7,190 bases of DNA from Saprospiraceae bacterium (GTDB lineage: Bacteria; Bacteroidota; Bacteroidia; Chitinophagales; Saprospiraceae): the NCBI GenBank assembly GCA_020850025.1, contig JADZFI010000090.1:1-7190 (forward strand). The letters are read 5' to 3'. Positions 4,726 to 7,190 of the stretch are shown here, one piece after another. The notes under the pieces were generated by a model that did not search any database, was not told the DNA's origin, and saw only the letters and a list, made by a program, of their open reading frames with translations. Positions within the stretch are counted from its first letter, which is position 1; each line of letters opens with the position of its first letter. A program made the translations under genes and the position numbers.

Positions 4726-7190
4726 ATGAAACGACTTTCACTTCTGGGCCTCCTACTCTTCTCGGCCCTGACCCTTTTTTCACAAGACCTTCCAACGTAC
4801 GACCCCAATGCCATTGACATACCTTATAAAAAGTATGTCTTGCCAAATGGCCTGCGTTTAATCGTACATGAAGACCACAAAGCGCCTATAGTGGCCATAA
4901 ACGTGTGGTATCATGTTGGCTCAAAAAATGAAAAGCCCGGCAAATCCGGCTTTGCCCACCTTTTTGAACACCTGATGTTCAACGGCTCGGAACACTTTAA
5001 CACCGATTATTTCCAGGCATTGGAAGCCATCGGAGGAACTGATCTGAACGGTACTACCAATGACGACCGCACCAATTATTTCCAAAACGTGCCGGTGGGC
5101 GCCCTCGATCAGGTACTCTGGCTCGAAAGTGACCGCATGGGTCACCTACTCGGCGCCATTGACCAGGGTAAGCTGGACGAACAACGCGGCGTAGTACAAA
5201 ATGAAAAACGCCAGGGCGAGAACCAACCCTACGCAAAAGGCTGGGATATCCTGCAAAAAGAAGCATACCCGCCTCACCACCCATACGGCCACACCGTTAT
5301 AGGAGAAATGGAAGACCTCAATGCCGCCAGTCTGGAAGACGTACATGAGTGGTTTAAAACTTACTATGGCGCGGCCAATGCTGTGGTAGTCATTGCAGGT
5401 GATATCACTCCTGAAGCGGCTTATGAAAAGGTGTTGAAATACTTTGGCAATATTCCGGCAGGCCCTACCATTGCCCGCCCGGAAGTGAATGTTGCCAAGC
5501 GCACCGGAAGCAAACGTGTTCATTATCAGGATCGTGTTCCGGAGTCCCGCATCGTTATTTCCTGGAATACGCCGGAATGGGGAAACAAGGAAAATGCAGC
5601 ACTGGACGTTGCAGCAAGTGTCTTGTCTTCAGGCAAAAGCAGCCGTCTGTTTAAAAAGCTGGTGTACGAAAAACAAATCTGTACCTCTGCCAACTGCTTT
5701 AACGGCCCCTCCGAAATTGGTGGCTCCTTTACATTTATGGTCAATGTAAAAAAAGGCAAGACCGTGCAAGAAGTGGAGTTGGCGGTGCGGGAAATTCTGG
5801 ATGATCTGATCAAAAACGGTCCAACAGAAGAAGAACTGAAACGCGTAAAAGCCTCCTACTTCGCCGGATTCATCAAAGGACTGGAGCGCATTGGCGGCTT
5901 TGGCGGAAAAAGTGATCTGCTGGCAGAAAATGAAGTGTACGCTAAAAACCCGGATTTTTACAAAACCTTCAACAACTGGATCAACCAGGTCACGGCCAAA
6001 GACGTTCAGATGGTTTGCCAAAAATGGCTCACCGACGGCGACATCACCATGATCTGTGACCCATTCCCGGAATACAGCGTAACCGGCAACGAGGCCGACC
6101 GTTCCAAGGCGCCTGAAGTAGACAAAAATGTGGCGGCTAAATTCCCCACCATTCAGCGCGCTACCCTCAAAAACGGCATGAAAGTGGTGCTGGCACGCCG
6201 CACAGAAAGTCCGACCGTTTCTGCCAACATCATGTTTGATGCCGGCTATTGCACGGATAAATTCGGCGGAAAACTGGGACTGGCCAAACTGGGCATGGAC
6301 ATGCTGGATGAAGGCACCAAGTCCATGAACTCGCTCCAGATCAACGAACGTCTGCAATTGCTGGGCGCCAGCCTCAATACTTTCAGCGACCTGGACAATT
6401 CCTACGTTAACCTCAACACCCTCAAGCAAAGTCTCGACCCCAGCCTGGACCTCCTGGCCGATGTGGTGCTGAACCCGTCTTTCCCGGATGCCGACTTCAA
6501 ACGTTTGCAGGCACAACAACTGAGTGGGATCCAAAACGAGAAGAAAAACCCGCAAAGCATGGTGATGCGCGTAATGCCTACTTTGCTCTACGGCGAAAAT
6601 CACCCATACGCCATGCCCATGAGCGGCTCCGGCGAAGAGGAATCTGTGAACAGTATCTCACTGGACGATATCAAAGGGTTTTACGGCAAATGGCTGCGTC
6701 CCAACAATGCTACCATTGTGGTAACTGGTGACATTACCATTGAAGAACTGACGGCGAAACTGGAAAAACGCTTTGGCGGCTGGCAACAGGGGACCATTAC
6801 CAAAAAGGTAATTCCTGAAGTAAAAAACAACAATACTGCCAACAAGATCTTCCTGATCGACCGTCCGGAAAGTCAGCAAAGCCTTATCGTGGCAGGTTAC
6901 CTCACCAAGCCTTATGGCCAGATGGATGAAGTTGCCATCGAGCAGATGAACAACGTTTTGGGTGGTGATTTCACCAGCCGCATCAACATGAACATCCGCG
7001 AAGACAAGCGTTGGAGCTATGGCGCCCGTTCCACCATCCAGAATACCCGCGGCCAGCGTCCGTTCGTGGTATTTGCCCCGGTACAATCCGACAAAACAAA
7101 GGAGAGCATCCAGGAGGTGATCAAAGAAGTGAACCAGTTTGTGGGCGACAAACAAATGACCCAGGCAGAGTTCGACAAAACCAAGCAGAA
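4726..7190 (+). CDS. Secreted M16 family zinc protease (tandem-domain), C-terminus beyond window
   Basis: The frame is open from ATG 4726 to the right edge: 821 complete codons of a family usually over 900 residues. A signal peptide (MKRLSLLGLLLFSALTLFSQ, 1-20) predicts export to the periplasm or outer envelope. The first M16 half (about 35-450) is catalytic: it has the inverted zinc motif HLFEH (His78, Glu81 base, His82) and the distal zinc ligand Glu160 in VVQNEKRQ. Its M16_C subdomain includes LEDVHEWFKTYYGAANAVVVIAGD (203-226). The second half (about 473 onward) repeats the fold. Its equivalent motif is GLAKLGMD (518-525), with Lys521, Met524 and Asp525 replacing the three key residues, so it is inactive. 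It carries the conserved Arg758/Tyr765 of REDKRWSYG, expected to help bind substrate. Such proteins cleave peptides inside a closing chamber. This ATG is preferred over in-frame ATGs at 4630 and 4687 because it begins the signal peptide and has AGGAA 7 bp upstream. The nearest promoter match is TGAATTTG (4688-4695), weak. Confidence 0.95.
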   Translation, partial: MKRLSLLGLLLFSALTLFSQDLPTYDPNAIDIPYKKYVLPNGLRLIVHEDHKAPIVAINVWYHVGSKNEKPGKSGFAHLFEHLMFNGSEHFNTDYFQALEAIGGTDLNGTTNDDRTNYFQNVPVGALDQVLWLESDRMGHLLGAIDQGKLDEQRGVVQNEKRQGENQPYAKGWDILQKEAYPPHHPYGHTVIGEMEDLNAASLEDVHEWFKTYYGAANAVVVIAGDITPEAAYEKVLKYFGNIPAGPTIARPEVNVAKRTGSKRVHYQDRVPESRIVISWNTPEWGNKENAALDVAASVLSSGKSSRLFKKLVYEKQICTSANCFNGPSEIGGSFTFMVNVKKGKTVQEVELAVREILDDLIKNGPTEEELKRVKASYFAGFIKGLERIGGFGGKSDLLAENEVYAKNPDFYKTFNNWINQVTAKDVQMVCQKWLTDGDITMICDPFPEYSVTGNEADRSKAPEVDKNVAAKFPTIQRATLKNGMKVVLARRTESPTVSANIMFDAGYCTDKFGGKLGLAKLGMDMLDEGTKSMNSLQINERLQLLGASLNTFSDLDNSYVNLNTLKQSLDPSLDLLADVVLNPSFPDADFKRLQAQQLSGIQNEKKNPQSMVMRVMPTLLYGENHPYAMPMSGSGEEESVNSISLDDIKGFYGKWLRPNNATIVVTGDITIEELTAKLEKRFGGWQQGTITKKVIPEVKNNNTANKIFLIDRPESQQSLIVAGYLTKPYGQMDEVAIEQMNNVLGGDFTSRINMNIREDKRWSYGARSTIQNTRGQRPFVVFAPVQSDKTKESIQEVIKEVNQFVGDKQMTQAEFDKTKQ

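Noticed and set aside
4427..4820. Overlapping small ORFs across the terminator (4427-4633, 4476-4700 plus; 4524-4820 minus)
   Set aside because: They read through the terminator stem and T-tract (Phe-rich) or antisense to the protease signal peptide, with no plausible protein features.
5629..6603. 324-codon minus-strand ORF
   Set aside because: It lies wholly antisense to the M16 protease, whose frame carries clear catalytic motifs. Its Phe/His/Gln/Val-rich composition is that of a shadow frame.
6658..7155. 165-codon minus-strand ORF
   Set aside because: Antisense to the second half of the M16 protease, with no recognisable motif; a shadow of the GC-biased coding strand.
6139..7190. Damaged protease because the second half lacks HxxEH
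   Set aside because: An inactive second half is the normal state of tandem M16 proteases; the frame is intact and the Arg/Tyr substrate-binding pair is present.

Overview
The window looks like a chromosomal segment of a Bacteroidota bacterium, possibly of the Saprospiria/Cytophagia type, though the rank below phylum is a guess. Three things support the phylum: a FecI-type ECF sigma factor followed by a FecR-type anti-sigma factor with a DUF4974-like C-terminus; promoter-like sequences of the Bacteroidota TTTG / TAnnTTTG form; and a tandem-domain M16 zinc protease whose signal peptide ends in FSQ. No mobile element, phage, CRISPR, tRNA or rRNA was seen.

Layout, left to right. (1) At 1-160, minus strand, is the N-terminus of a Crp/Fnr-type cyclic-nucleotide-binding regulator that runs off the left edge. 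(2) At 161-475 is an AT-rich divergent intergenic region with two inverted-repeat structures. (3) At 476-2107, plus strand, is a FecI sigma / FecR anti-sigma pair. No SusC/SusD or TonB-dependent receptor follows it; the next gene converges on it with only 26 bp between, so the pair is an orphan at this locus. (4) At 2134-3639, minus strand, is a 501-residue soluble, all-helical, TPR-like protein that I cannot name. (5) At 3640-4725 are 1086 bp without a recognisable long gene. (6) From 4726 to the right edge, plus strand, is a secreted or periplasmic M16 protease, truncated by the window.

The 1.1 kb gap in (5) is the least ordinary part. It opens with two back-to-back Bacteroidota-type promoters, TTTG-N17-TACCTTTG rightward and TTG-N17-TACATTTG leftward, whose core elements interlock so that both can hardly be occupied at once. 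It then carries a run of hairpins (3801-3989), a plausible 54-residue secreted acidic peptide gene (4009-4173), an out-of-frame overlapping 36-residue His-rich ORF behind a perfect Shine-Dalgarno sequence (4130-4240), a second run of hairpins with mutually exclusive pairings (4349-4474), and a textbook intrinsic terminator (4509-4541). Together these delimit a predicted rightward transcript of about 790 nt of unknown function: a small-peptide mRNA, a structured non-coding RNA, or both. This is inferred from sequence only.

No pathway links all the genes. The left half is regulatory (Crp/Fnr and FecI/FecR), the centre holds a conserved-looking unknown and the possible small transcript, and the right half begins an unrelated protein-processing gene. 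The terminator insulates the protease from the small unit.
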